Source: CAYWNK01 sp047639615 (GTDB lineage Bacteria; Planctomycetota; UBA1135; GCA-002686595). Taken from it: 24,194 bases of DNA. The notes beneath the pieces were generated by a model. The model was not told the DNA's origin. It saw only the letters and a program-made list of their open reading frames with translations, and made no database searches. The translations under genes were made by a program, and so were the position numbers. Of this stretch, positions 1 through 7,295 are shown in pieces. The stretch is from contig JBLIOL010000042.1 in NCBI GenBank assembly GCA_047639615.1, positions 1 to 24,194 on the forward strand, in the 5' to 3' direction. Position 1 is the stretch's first letter; every line of letters begins with the position of its first letter.

Positions 1-92
1 AGGTTCAGGTCGGACGCGCTGGCGGAAACCGCGAGGGCGGAGCCGAGCATTGCCGCGGCGGCGCCGCGGGCGAAATTTTGGATCGCTTGCAT
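1..92 (-). CDS. Secreted protein, N-terminal fragment (runs off window)
   Basis: Only the first 30 codons are inside the window. The reverse strand reads ATG followed by a typical Sec signal peptide: a short polar start (MQAIQNFARG), an Ala/Leu-rich core, and a small-residue cleavage region (VSASASDLN). The start is supported by a strong AAGGAG ribosome-binding site at 102-107 that overlaps the stop codon of the upstream di-haem oxidoreductase gene, so the two genes are almost certainly one operon with translational coupling. The mature protein lies outside the window and its function cannot be inferred. By context it may be another exported partner of the di-haem protein. Confidence 0.72.
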   Translation of the reverse strand, partial: MQAIQNFARGAAAAMLGSALAVSASASDLN

Positions 93-101
93 GGTATAGA
101 G

Positions 102-107
102 CTCCTT
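102..107 (-). promoter_or_regulatory. Ribosome-binding site embedded in the upstream stop codon
   Basis: The reverse strand reads TAAGGAG: the TAA stop of the di-haem gene (106-108) merges with an AAGGAG Shine-Dalgarno site, 9 nt before the ATG at 92-90. It fixes the start of the partial gene and implies coupled translation. It is one of the few perfect Shine-Dalgarno sites in the window. Confidence 0.7.
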
Positions 108-1497
108 ACTCGCCGGTCCAGGCGCGTTGCATGATGCCGAATTCACGAATGTCAAAGTCACCGTCTTGGTCGATGTCGCAGATCGCTGCCACATCCTCCG
201 GGGTGTAAGCCACGGCGGGAGCCGGGCCATTCAGGAAGGGCTCGATGAAGAACCAATCGAAGACGTCGATGTCGTTGTCGTTCTCGAAGTCAAACTCGCC
301 CTGGCCGAGGGTGGCCAGGAAGCCCAGCATTAGGTCCTTGTCGCCCTGAGAGAGGGCGTTGTAGGCCATGTTGCTGGCAAGGCCTTCGCCCTGGTGCTCA
401 CCGATGGCGTTCTCAACGTTGGCCTCGAAGGTGCCGCCGGTTGAGCGCGTGTCGTGCAGCAAGCCGGTGCGGTTGGACAGACCCCAGAGGGTGCGCGTCA
501 TCATGATGGTCTCGGTGGCTTGTCCGTCGACGATTCCGTCGCCAAGGGCGCCCATGTCGTGGAGCAGGAAGTCCGAGTAGGGGTGGATCTCCACGCCGGA
601 GAGTGCGGGGCTAGCCACGGTCCCGGTGGTGTAGGTAGCCACGTGGCAGTCGGCGCAGCCAACCTGGTCGAAGATGGGGGCACCAGCGTGACCGTTGGTG
701 GGCATCTGCGGGGGCGGTGCGCTCCACTGTTGGAAGTGGGTGATGCGGTCGGTGAAGGTGAAGCCGAGGGAGTCGGGAGCATCTTCGGGGTCCGCGACGG
801 TGTCCCACTGGGCCAGCAGTGCTTGGTTGCCGTTGGGAGCGTTCTCCGTGGGGGAGAACTGACTCGTGAGGCCCATCTCGTTCTTGGCGGCGTCGATGGA
901 GAACGTATCGACGGTGGAGACGCCACCCTTCCAGCCGAACCTACCCACGCGCATGGGACCCATGGGATCCTCAAGGGGTTGGTTCATGCGCACCTGGCCG
1001 TTGATGCCGGGCGGCTGGTTGTTGGCGCGCGCCACGATGACCGAGTCCGGAATGGCCTCGATCAGGCCGATGCCGAAGACTGTCGGGGTGGCGCGGTTGA
1101 TGATCACGTCGGCGACGCCGGGAATGACCTCCTGGCACTGGACGTCGATGGCCTGGTCTTGGAGCAAGCTGCCGCCAATAGCGCCAAGGTCGTCGAAGGG
1201 GTTGCCGCCGTTGGCCGCGAGACCGAAGCGGGTCACGAGGCGTGAGCCGTGGCCGCCGGTAGCCGGCTGGTTGTGGCACGCGCCACAGGATTGTTCGTTG
1301 AAGATGGGGCCGAGGCCGCCGCTGATGGTCAGTGGCTCGCCAAAGGCGATTGCACCTGCTTCGAAGAGCACCAATTCTGCAGCGCTTAGCCCGCTGATGG
1401 GCTGGCCCTGCAAGGGCTGTAACTGTTGGGCGCTAGCGGTGGATATACCCATCGCAGCACCGAGCGCGAGAAGCGCCGGGATTCTGGATTTCGCCAT
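106..1497 (-). CDS. Secreted di-haem oxidoreductase (DUF1111 / putative peroxidase family) with dockerin-like C-terminal tail
   Basis: Residues 1-23 form a Sec signal peptide (ending STASAQ). Two c-type haem attachment motifs are visible, CGACH at 71-75 and CADCH at 281-285. The stretch LLHDMGALGDG (311-321) and the LWGLSNRTGLLHD region (337-349) match the conserved C-terminal haem domain of the di-haem oxidoreductase/thiol-oxidoreductase-like family (PF06537), distantly related to MauG and bacterial cytochrome c peroxidases. Such proteins act in the periplasm; the substrate is unknown. About 60 extra C-terminal residues (404-463) contain two EF-hand/dockerin-like Asp/Asn-rich loops, FENDNDIDVFD and CDIDQDGDFDI, a tail common on secreted planctomycete proteins. 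The sequence just upstream of the ATG is pyrimidine-rich (CTCTCTCCTC), so there is no Shine-Dalgarno site. The gene reads into the partial secreted gene at 92. Confidence 0.85.
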   Translation of the reverse strand: MAKSRIPALLALGAAMGISTASAQQLQPLQGQPISGLSAAELVLFEAGAIAFGEPLTISGGLGPIFNEQSCGACHNQPATGGHGSRLVTRFGLAANGGNPFDDLGAIGGSLLQDQAIDVQCQEVIPGVADVIINRATPTVFGIGLIEAIPDSVIVARANNQPPGINGQVRMNQPLEDPMGPMRVGRFGWKGGVSTVDTFSIDAAKNEMGLTSQFSPTENAPNGNQALLAQWDTVADPEDAPDSLGFTFTDRITHFQQWSAPPPQMPTNGHAGAPIFDQVGCADCHVATYTTGTVASPALSGVEIHPYSDFLLHDMGALGDGIVDGQATETIMMTRTLWGLSNRTGLLHDTRSTGGTFEANVENAIGEHQGEGLASNMAYNALSQGDKDLMLGFLATLGQGEFDFENDNDIDVFDWFFIEPFLNGPAPAVAYTPEDVAAICDIDQDGDFDIREFGIMQRAWTGE

Positions 1498-1538
1498 GAG
1501 GAGAGAGTGGCCAAAGGCCTGTTGGGGGCAGCGGACGA

Positions 1539-1556
1539 GAGCGCCTAAAGGCGCTC
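1539..1556. repeat. 7-bp inverted repeat in the 215-bp gap before the di-haem gene
   Basis: A perfect GAGCGCC / GGCGCTC stem with a TAAA loop lies in the leader of the minus-strand di-haem gene, downstream of the 930-aa lipoprotein gene. Neither side has a T-run, so a classical intrinsic terminator is unlikely. It may be a leader hairpin or factor-dependent terminator. Nothing else convincing is seen in 1498-1712. Confidence 0.3.
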
Positions 1557-1712
1557 GAGCCTTCGCTCGCTACCCATTCAAACTACGACTACCCAGGGGA
1601 AGCGGCAAGGCAACCCTAACTATCTCGATCCCCCGGACTGAATCTGTACTGTTCCGATTCAAAATGCGCCCTTGAGGGCCAATCAGGGGTGCTACGCACT
1701 TTGGCCAGCCCC

Positions 1713-4505
1713 CTATTGAGACAGCTCCTGCAGGCGGGCCACCAGGCCAGCCCAATTACCGGAGTCGTCATTGGCGGATCGGGCGGCCTCCTGGAACATC
1801 AGTTCAGTGAGCGCACCCAGGCTGCCGGGGGCGGTCCAGGCGGCGGCGGCCCGGCGCAGGAAGCGGTTATCCAATCCCTGGCGCCCGCTTGGGTCATCCA
1901 GCCTGGCGGCGTACTCGAGCACGCTCCAGATGTTCCACCACTCGATGCGCTCACTGCGTCCGTCGGCCGGCAGCTGGTGGTCAGGCCAGCTGCTCGCATC
2001 GCAATAGGGTGCGGCTGAGGGTGCCTCGGGTGGGGCCACGGCAAAGGAGAAGTGCGGCCCGGCCTGGGCCTCTCTGCCTCCGCCGGGCATCTCGCGCGTC
2101 TGCCGGATCCAGACCGGGCCCAGGAATAGGTACTCAGCCAGCTTGAGTTGGTCGAGCTCCAGGCGTGCCTTGCGCGGTTCATCCCTGCCAGCAAAGACCG
2201 ACTCGTTGAGGCAACGCACAGCATGGGAGAGGAAGCACACTTGGTAGGTCTGGCAGGCGTCGTAGCGTCCGCCGAGGATGCTTGGCAGGTGGCGGCGTTG
2301 CACGAGCCCGTTGGGCATGGCGCCCGCTAGGAAGAGGTCTGCTACGCGCTCGTACCAGCTTTGCCGCTCGCGCCGCCAGGGGGCATCGCTGAGCGCGTAG
2401 GCCGCGCTGGCCAGGTCGATGCCCCAGGCATGGTTGCGATCCAGGGGCAAGCCATGGTGAGGGTATTGCGCTGCCATGCGCTCAAACACCGCCAGTGTGA
2501 CGCCCTCCGACCAGCTCTCTACACGGTGTGGGAATCCGTGGAACTCGAGCCGAAAAAGGCTCGCCGCGTGCAGCAGATCGTCCTTGGCCAGAGCATCGTT
2601 TCCGAGCCAAACCAAGGCCTCGATGAACTTCGAATAGCGCGCCATGTGCTGCCCGTCGTGGGGCATCCAGTTGAGCAGCTCCGCGTCGGAGGACTCGAGC
2701 ACGCCACCGGCGCGGTGCGCGCTGCCGCGGTCGTAGTGCGGACGTTGTCCGCGTGCATGAACCGCCGCAACCTGGGCCGAGGAGGGCGGACCACCGAAAG
2801 CTGGCAAACGCAGGGAATGGGGCACCATGCGAGCGTTGGTGCGGAAGTCGAAGGGGATCTGGCCCCGGTCATCCAGCCAACCATGAACGCCGAGCGGGTC
2901 GCCTCCTTGGTCGTACTGGGTGTCAGCCTGACGCGAGGCATTCATGCGATGCAATAGCTGCAGTTTCTCGTAGCCCGCCAAGGAGGCGGCAGCCGCAACC
3001 CGCTGACCTTGGAAGGGCGCGATGCCCACGCCACCCGTTCCGCCCTGCGCGCTTACAAACCATGGATGAGCCCAACCCATGACTTCGGCCACCACCTGAT
3101 TACCATCGGCCTGACCACTGCGCAGCAAACTTTGCAGGTGCGCACGTTCCGCGGCGAGGCGTGCGCGCAGGGCTGGGGCCCCGCGTAGCTTTTCGAAGCG
3201 GTAGGCCTGCCAGGTAGGAATGACGCCCTTCTGCGGTAGGAAGCTCGGTGTGCGCGGCTGCGACCAGGACCACAGCGCGGGACCGGCGAGGGGGAAGGCC
3301 AATCCCTCTTGCGCGGGGTGCTCGGGCTGACCGTGGGTGGAGCGATTGGAGACCAAGGTCAGCCGCCGGTGAAACTGAGCCTGAGGGCCCATCATGTGCA
3401 GGCGACCCTCGGGCAGGGCCTTCACTATGGGCACGATCACCTGCTCCGGAGAGCGTTGCGTTTCCCCCAGGAAGGGATCCGGAGCCAAGGCCAGCACGTC
3501 CCAACCGCTGGGCAGGACGAGTTCCAGGCTCTCCCAATAGACGATGCCCGCGGGCGCTTCGAGGGTGCTCGGAGCGCGCGAGCCGGAGCTGGCGCCGTTG
3601 TTGACGCGTAGGTCCAAGCTGAGGCGCTCGTCGCCATCCCACTCGGTCAGGTAGGCGTGGACGCCCATCAGGTGTGGCAGGGGGAGTCCGTTGCCGCTCA
3701 ACTCTACGGGCACGAGTGTGCTGTAGACGCGCCGTTGTCGCGCGGCGGGCCCGCTGCGAATCCAAGCCGAGGAGCCGTGGCCCGGGTGCTCCTTCGAACC
3801 CAGTAAATCAGCCTCGTACACATTGCCGTAGACGTCGCGCGTGCGCAGGCGCAAGCGAGTCCCCTGCCCATTCAGCAAACGCCTCGCAACGGCGGCAACA
3901 GCCGGTTTTGAGCGAAGCGGCTCGTCGCCAAGAATTACCTTGTAGGTGATGCGCCGACCTGGATTGTCGCTCGTAGCCAGCCCTACTTTCGCCAGCAGCT
4001 CGATCACCTCCGGTCGACCGTCGGCGCTGCGCGTAACGGTTTGGATTTGGGCCGCAATGAGCAGGCCGCTGGCGCGGTCCTCGACCAGCAGGTTGGTGCG
4101 GCCAGGTTCCGGCAGTCGGTACTCACGCGGCACGGGCAAGGTTGCGCGCAACACGAAGGTGCGCCGTCTGGGTGCGGCCAGTTCTAGGTTCGCCACGAGC
4201 CGACCGGGGTCGAGGGACCAGCGTGCTTGTTCAGCGGGGTCGACTCGTTCGCGGCCCGCACTGGTTCCGATTCCATGATCCACCACGCCACCTTGGGCGT
4301 GGAAGGGCAGGCCTTGGCCGGGCAGCGGTGCGGGCACCTCGGTGGATTCCTGCGCGCCGGATAGGGGAGCCTGCTGGGCATCCGGGCTGCTGAGGTCTCT
4401 GAAGCGCTCCGGCACGTGCCTGGGCGTGTCCTGAGATTGACGACCACCACAGCCGAAGCTGACGGCTAGCAATGCGAGGGCGATCAGGCGCGGTTGGACG
4501 ATCAT
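1713..4505 (-). CDS. Large secreted lipoprotein of unknown function (possible sugar-active toroid enzyme)
   Basis: A 930-aa protein. Residues 1-18 are a hydrophobic signal followed by a lipobox ending in Cys19 (AVSFGC), so it is probably lipid-anchored outside the cytoplasmic membrane. Residues about 95-460 look like beta-rich modules (for example FVLRATLPVPREYRLPEPG). Residues about 600-930 are helix-rich with many Trp/Tyr/His residues, as in alpha/alpha-toroid domains. This beta-barrel, beta-sandwich, toroid order recalls PcRGLX/YetA-like proteins (rhamnogalacturonan lyase-like), but that is a weak resemblance by eye and no catalytic residues can be assigned. The start has a plausible GAGGAAG Shine-Dalgarno sequence about 8 nt upstream and sits head-to-head with the aminotransferase gene. 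Confidence is high that it is a gene and low on function. Confidence 0.75.
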   Translation of the reverse strand: MIVQPRLIALALLAVSFGCGGRQSQDTPRHVPERFRDLSSPDAQQAPLSGAQESTEVPAPLPGQGLPFHAQGGVVDHGIGTSAGRERVDPAEQARWSLDPGRLVANLELAAPRRRTFVLRATLPVPREYRLPEPGRTNLLVEDRASGLLIAAQIQTVTRSADGRPEVIELLAKVGLATSDNPGRRITYKVILGDEPLRSKPAVAAVARRLLNGQGTRLRLRTRDVYGNVYEADLLGSKEHPGHGSSAWIRSGPAARQRRVYSTLVPVELSGNGLPLPHLMGVHAYLTEWDGDERLSLDLRVNNGASSGSRAPSTLEAPAGIVYWESLELVLPSGWDVLALAPDPFLGETQRSPEQVIVPIVKALPEGRLHMMGPQAQFHRRLTLVSNRSTHGQPEHPAQEGLAFPLAGPALWSWSQPRTPSFLPQKGVIPTWQAYRFEKLRGAPALRARLAAERAHLQSLLRSGQADGNQVVAEVMGWAHPWFVSAQGGTGGVGIAPFQGQRVAAAASLAGYEKLQLLHRMNASRQADTQYDQGGDPLGVHGWLDDRGQIPFDFRTNARMVPHSLRLPAFGGPPSSAQVAAVHARGQRPHYDRGSAHRAGGVLESSDAELLNWMPHDGQHMARYSKFIEALVWLGNDALAKDDLLHAASLFRLEFHGFPHRVESWSEGVTLAVFERMAAQYPHHGLPLDRNHAWGIDLASAAYALSDAPWRRERQSWYERVADLFLAGAMPNGLVQRRHLPSILGGRYDACQTYQVCFLSHAVRCLNESVFAGRDEPRKARLELDQLKLAEYLFLGPVWIRQTREMPGGGREAQAGPHFSFAVAPPEAPSAAPYCDASSWPDHQLPADGRSERIEWWNIWSVLEYAARLDDPSGRQGLDNRFLRRAAAAWTAPGSLGALTELMFQEAARSANDDSGNWAGLVARLQELSQ

Positions 4506-4561
4506 GGAGAGGCTTCCTCGGAGATGTGCCGAGGGAGGTGCGTTCGCGGAAGGCTCACAAG

Positions 4562-4567
4562 TAGTAT
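4562..4567 (+). promoter_or_regulatory. Possible -10 element (TAGTAT) for the aminotransferase gene
   Basis: TAGTAT sits in the short divergent gap before the aminotransferase. The same hexamer occurs ahead of the Asp-box propeller gene at 5777-5782. No good -35 is seen. If used, transcription would begin near 4574, downstream of the ATG at 4566, and so would favour the ATG at 4599. Confidence 0.25.
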
Positions 4568-4598
4568 GCAGCGGCCCCAGACTCTCTTACTACGCCAT

Positions 4599-5750
4599 AT
4601 GCCCCTCGATCGATCCCAACGCCTCGCAGGCTTCGTGCAGTCCGATATTCGAGCCATGACCCGCGAGTGCGAGCGCGTGGGTGGCATCAACTTGGGTCAG
4701 GGCATCTGTGACCTGCCGACCCCGCCTGCCGTGGCCAAGGCCGCCATCGCCGCCATCGAGGGTGGTCGCTCGATCTACTCCTATCCCGAGGGCATCGTGG
4801 AGCTGCGCGAGAAGGTGGCTCTGAAGCTCGCGCGCCAGAATGGCATCGTGGTCGACCCGGCGACCCAGATCTTGATCAGCGCTGGCTCCGCGGGTGCGTT
4901 CACGGCCGTGTTGCACGGGCTCTTGGATCCCGGCGATGGGCTGCTGCTGATGGAGCCTTACTACGGCTATCACAAGGGCGCGGCGCGTATCGCGGGCATC
5001 GAGCCGCAGACGTTGACCCTCGAGATGCCGGGCTTCCGTCTGACAGAGAGTGCCCTGCGCAGCTCCATCCGAGCGAATACCAAGGCGATCGTGGTTTGCA
5101 CTCCCGGCAACCCTAGCGGGCGTATGTTCGATCGCGAGGAGCTCCTAATGCTGGCGCGGGTAGCCGAGGAACACGACCTGCTCGTGATCACCGACGAGAT
5201 CTACGAGGAGATCCGCTACGACGATCGCGTACACCTGTGCCCGGCCAGCCTGCCCGAGTTGGCTGATCGCTGCGTGACGATCATGGGGCTGTCCAAGACC
5301 TTCAGCATCACCGGCTGGCGCCTGGGCTACGCTGTGGCCTCGCCCGAACGTCTGCGCTCCATGACGCTGGTGCACGACCTGTTCTACATTTGCGCGCCCA
5401 CGCCCCTGCAGTACGGGGTCTGCGCTGGATTCGATGAGCCGCCGGCCTTCTTCGAGTCCATGCGGGCCGACTATGCCAAGAAGCGTGAGCTGCTCTGCAG
5501 CACCCTCGAGCGCGTGGGCCTTAGCCCCAACTGGCCCGAGGGTGCCTACTACGTGTTGGCCGACTGCCGCAAACTCGGCCAGTCCAGCTCCAAGGAAGCG
5601 GCCCTCGAGCTCCTGCGTCGCACGGGCGTGGCGAGCATCCCCGGCAGTGCCTTCTACGAAGGTGATGGCGGCGAACACCTGCTGCGCTTCTGCTTTGCCA
5701 AGCAGGACTCGGAGCTAGAAGCGGCCGTAGAGCGGCTCGCGAACCTCTAG
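4599..5750 (+). CDS. PLP-dependent class I/II aminotransferase
   Basis: A fold-type I aminotransferase that transfers amino groups between an amino acid and a 2-oxo acid in the cytoplasm. Numbered from the ATG at 4599 (383 aa), the landmarks are: the NLGQG motif near the N-terminus; NPSGR with Asn171; ITDEIYEE with Asp199 (pyridine nitrogen contact) and Tyr202; SKTFSITGWRLGY with the Schiff-base Lys233; and LLRFCFAK with Arg363 as the likely carboxylate-binding Arg. Length and motifs fit the subgroup that includes aspartate, methionine and kynurenine aminotransferases; the substrate cannot be read from sequence. In-frame upstream ATGs exist at 4566 (GGAAGG 12 nt upstream) and 4494. The latter would overlap the divergent lipoprotein gene and add a non-conserved Arg-rich leader. 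I prefer 4599 because it gives the usual family N-terminus, with 4566 next. Confidence 0.9.
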   Translation: MPLDRSQRLAGFVQSDIRAMTRECERVGGINLGQGICDLPTPPAVAKAAIAAIEGGRSIYSYPEGIVELREKVALKLARQNGIVVDPATQILISAGSAGAFTAVLHGLLDPGDGLLLMEPYYGYHKGAARIAGIEPQTLTLEMPGFRLTESALRSSIRANTKAIVVCTPGNPSGRMFDREELLMLARVAEEHDLLVITDEIYEEIRYDDRVHLCPASLPELADRCVTIMGLSKTFSITGWRLGYAVASPERLRSMTLVHDLFYICAPTPLQYGVCAGFDEPPAFFESMRADYAKKRELLCSTLERVGLSPNWPEGAYYVLADCRKLGQSSSKEAALELLRRTGVASIPGSAFYEGDGGEHLLRFCFAKQDSELEAAVERLANL

Positions 5751-5773
5751 GCACGGATACCGCCGCCTTCCTC

Positions 5774-5782
5774 TGCTAGTAT
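5774..5782 (+). promoter_or_regulatory. Possible extended -10 promoter giving a leaderless transcript
   Basis: TGCTAGTAT matches the extended -10 pattern TGnTAnnAT. Its last T is 7 nt before the ATG at 5790, so transcription would begin at or next to the start codon, and the gene has no Shine-Dalgarno sequence. No clear -35 is present. The gene may also be read from the aminotransferase transcript 39 nt upstream. Confidence 0.35.
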
Positions 5783-5789
5783 TCTGCCC

Positions 5790-6974
5790 ATGAGTCCCGC
5801 CCCCAAGCACAAGCTCCGCGTCCCCCGGCCCCGCAAGGGAGCGGTCCAACTCCTGGTCGGCACGCGCAAGGGCGCCTTCCGCCTGAAGAGCGATCCCGAC
5901 CGCAAGCAGTGGAGCGTCCACGCTCTGTGGTTCCTGGGGCAGACCGTGCACCACTTGGTTAGCGATCCGCGCGAGCGCTCGGTGCTGCTCTGCGCCGCGC
6001 GTTCGGGCCACCTGGGCCCGACCATCTTCCGCTCCGAGGACTCGGGCAAGAACTGGAAGGAAGCCAGCAAGCCGCCGGCCTTCGACGCCCCCAAGCACGG
6101 CCAGCTGCTGCGCACGGTCAATCACAGCTTCTGGCTGACGCCCGGGCACGTCTCCGAGCCCGGCACCTGGTACGCAGGCACCTCGCCGCAAGGCCTCTTC
6201 CGTTCGCGTGACGCAGGCAAGACCTGGAAGCCGGTCGCGGGCTTGAACAGCAACCCTGACCTGGACCTGTGGTCCGGCGGAGACAAGGACGGCACGCCGG
6301 ACGGTCCCAAGCTGCACTCGATCCTGGTGGACCCGCGCGACCCCGAGCATCTCTTGATCGGCATGTCTTCAGGCGGTGTCTTCGAGAGCATGAACAGTGG
6401 CCGCAGCTGGGAGCCGCTCAACGTCGGCTGTGAGGCGGACTTTCTGCCGGATCCCACTGTAGCCTTCGGTCACGACCCGCACTGTGTAGTGCAATCGCCT
6501 ACCAATCCCGACCGACTGTGGCAGCAGAACCACTGCGGCATCTACCGCATGGACCGGGACAGCGATGAGCCCAACACATGGCAGCGCGTAGGTCTCAACA
6601 TGCCCGAGGATGTTGGCGACATCGGCTTCCCGATCCTGGTCAATCCTGCTGATCCTGACATGGCCTGGGTCTTCCCCATGGACGGCACCTCCGTCTGGCC
6701 GCGCACCAGCCCCGATGGGGCGCCCGCCGTCTATCGCACCACTGATGGGGGCGATAGCTGGAAGCGACAGGACAAGGGTTTCCCCGCGGAGCACGCCTAT
6801 TGGACGGTCAAGCGCCAGTGCATGAGCCACGACGCGCACAACCCCCTGGGCATCTACCTGGGCACCAGCAACGGCGAGGTCTGGGGCAGTAACAACGAAG
6901 GCAAGAGCTGGCGCAACATCGCACGTCATTTGCCGCACGTGTACAGCGTAGAGACCGTTGGTGTCGCTCCGTGA
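5790..6974 (+). CDS. Asp-box (BNR) beta-propeller protein, sialidase/VPS10-like fold, cytoplasmic
   Basis: A 394-aa protein with five Asp-box motifs (SxDxGxxW type): SEDSGKNW (82-89), SRDAGKTW (139-146), SMNSGRSW (200-207), TTDGGDSW (317-324) and SNNEGKSW (367-374), the repeat signature of BNR/sialidase-type propellers. Conserved-looking His/Cys patches lie at 54-55 (HH), 228-232 (HDPHC) and 248-249 (HC). There is no signal peptide, unlike secreted sialidases, so a cytoplasmic role is likely. The Arg triad and Tyr/Glu pair of true sialidases cannot be placed, and 'glycosyl hydrolase' labels on such proteins should be doubted. The stop codon overlaps the start of the MoaD-like gene (GTGA), so the two products are made together and may act together. 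Confidence 0.82.
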   Translation: MSPAPKHKLRVPRPRKGAVQLLVGTRKGAFRLKSDPDRKQWSVHALWFLGQTVHHLVSDPRERSVLLCAARSGHLGPTIFRSEDSGKNWKEASKPPAFDAPKHGQLLRTVNHSFWLTPGHVSEPGTWYAGTSPQGLFRSRDAGKTWKPVAGLNSNPDLDLWSGGDKDGTPDGPKLHSILVDPRDPEHLLIGMSSGGVFESMNSGRSWEPLNVGCEADFLPDPTVAFGHDPHCVVQSPTNPDRLWQQNHCGIYRMDRDSDEPNTWQRVGLNMPEDVGDIGFPILVNPADPDMAWVFPMDGTSVWPRTSPDGAPAVYRTTDGGDSWKRQDKGFPAEHAYWTVKRQCMSHDAHNPLGIYLGTSNGEVWGSNNEGKSWRNIARHLPHVYSVETVGVAP

Positions 6975-7231
6975 TCGTGCACATCCCATCGCCTTTGCGC
7001 TCGTACACCGGAGAGGTGAGCCGCGTGGAGGCGACTGGGGAGACTATTGACGACTTGCTTCTGGACCTCGATAGAAGCTACCCGGGCATTCGCTTCCGGG
7101 TGATCGATGAGCACGGTCGACTGCGCGAGCACATCAAGCTCTTCTTGGGCGAGCAACCCATCAGCGACCTGGCCACGCGCGCAGCTGGAGCTTCCGTACT
7201 GCATGTGATCGCCGCACTCTCTGGCGGCTAG
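6971..7231 (+). CDS. MoaD/ThiS-family small sulfur-carrier-like protein
   Basis: An 86-aa beta-grasp protein ending in the diagnostic Gly-Gly (AALSGG). MoaD and ThiS proteins are adenylated at this terminus and converted to a thiocarboxylate that donates sulfur; related proteins modify other proteins in archaea. The pattern DDLLLDLDRSYPGIRFRVID at 27-46, then a charged GRLREH turn and a hydrophobic strand before the GG, matches MoaD. The GTG start at 6971 overlaps the TGA of the propeller gene by 3 nt, implying translational coupling. No moaE, moeB, thiF or thiG homologue is in the window, so its activating enzyme and acceptor are elsewhere. A role with the upstream propeller is suggested by coupling, not shown. 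Confidence 0.85.
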   Translation: MIVHIPSPLRSYTGEVSRVEATGETIDDLLLDLDRSYPGIRFRVIDEHGRLREHIKLFLGEQPISDLATRAAGASVLHVIAALSGG

Positions 7232-7237
7232 AACAAA

Positions 7238-7271
7238 CACAGGGGGCGTCCCGCTCGGGACGCCCCCTGTG
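7238..7271. terminator. Bidirectional intrinsic terminator between convergent genes
   Basis: A perfect 15-bp inverted repeat, CACAGGGGGCGTCCC with GCTC loop and GGGACGCCCCCTGTG, lies 7 nt after the MoaD-like stop and 24 nt past the stop of the convergent gene. On the minus strand it is followed by TTTGTTC, a fair T-tract. On the plus strand the tail is only CCTTAGG, so termination there may be weaker. Confidence 0.8.
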
Positions 7272-7295
7272 CCTTAGGTCCTCTCTCGTTGCTCT

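Noticed and set aside
454..1245. 263-codon plus-strand open frame opposite the di-haem gene
   Set aside because: It is the high-GC shadow of the minus-strand gene with haem motifs; composition is Gly/Val/His-rich without any recognisable domain.
866..1675. 269-codon plus-strand open frame
   Set aside because: Shadow of the signal peptide and haem domain region of the minus-strand di-haem gene.
1668..1679. GCCC-TTGA-GGGC hairpin as terminator of the 930-aa lipoprotein gene
   Set aside because: Only a 4-bp stem, and the T-rich stretch (ATTTTG) is displaced; too weak to call.
4494..4598. Longer aminotransferase N-terminus starting at 4494
   Set aside because: It would overlap the divergent lipoprotein start and add an Arg/Cys-rich leader absent from the family.
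5145..5678. 177-codon minus-strand frame opposite the aminotransferase
   Set aside because: The opposite strand encodes intact PLP-binding motifs; this frame has no domain.
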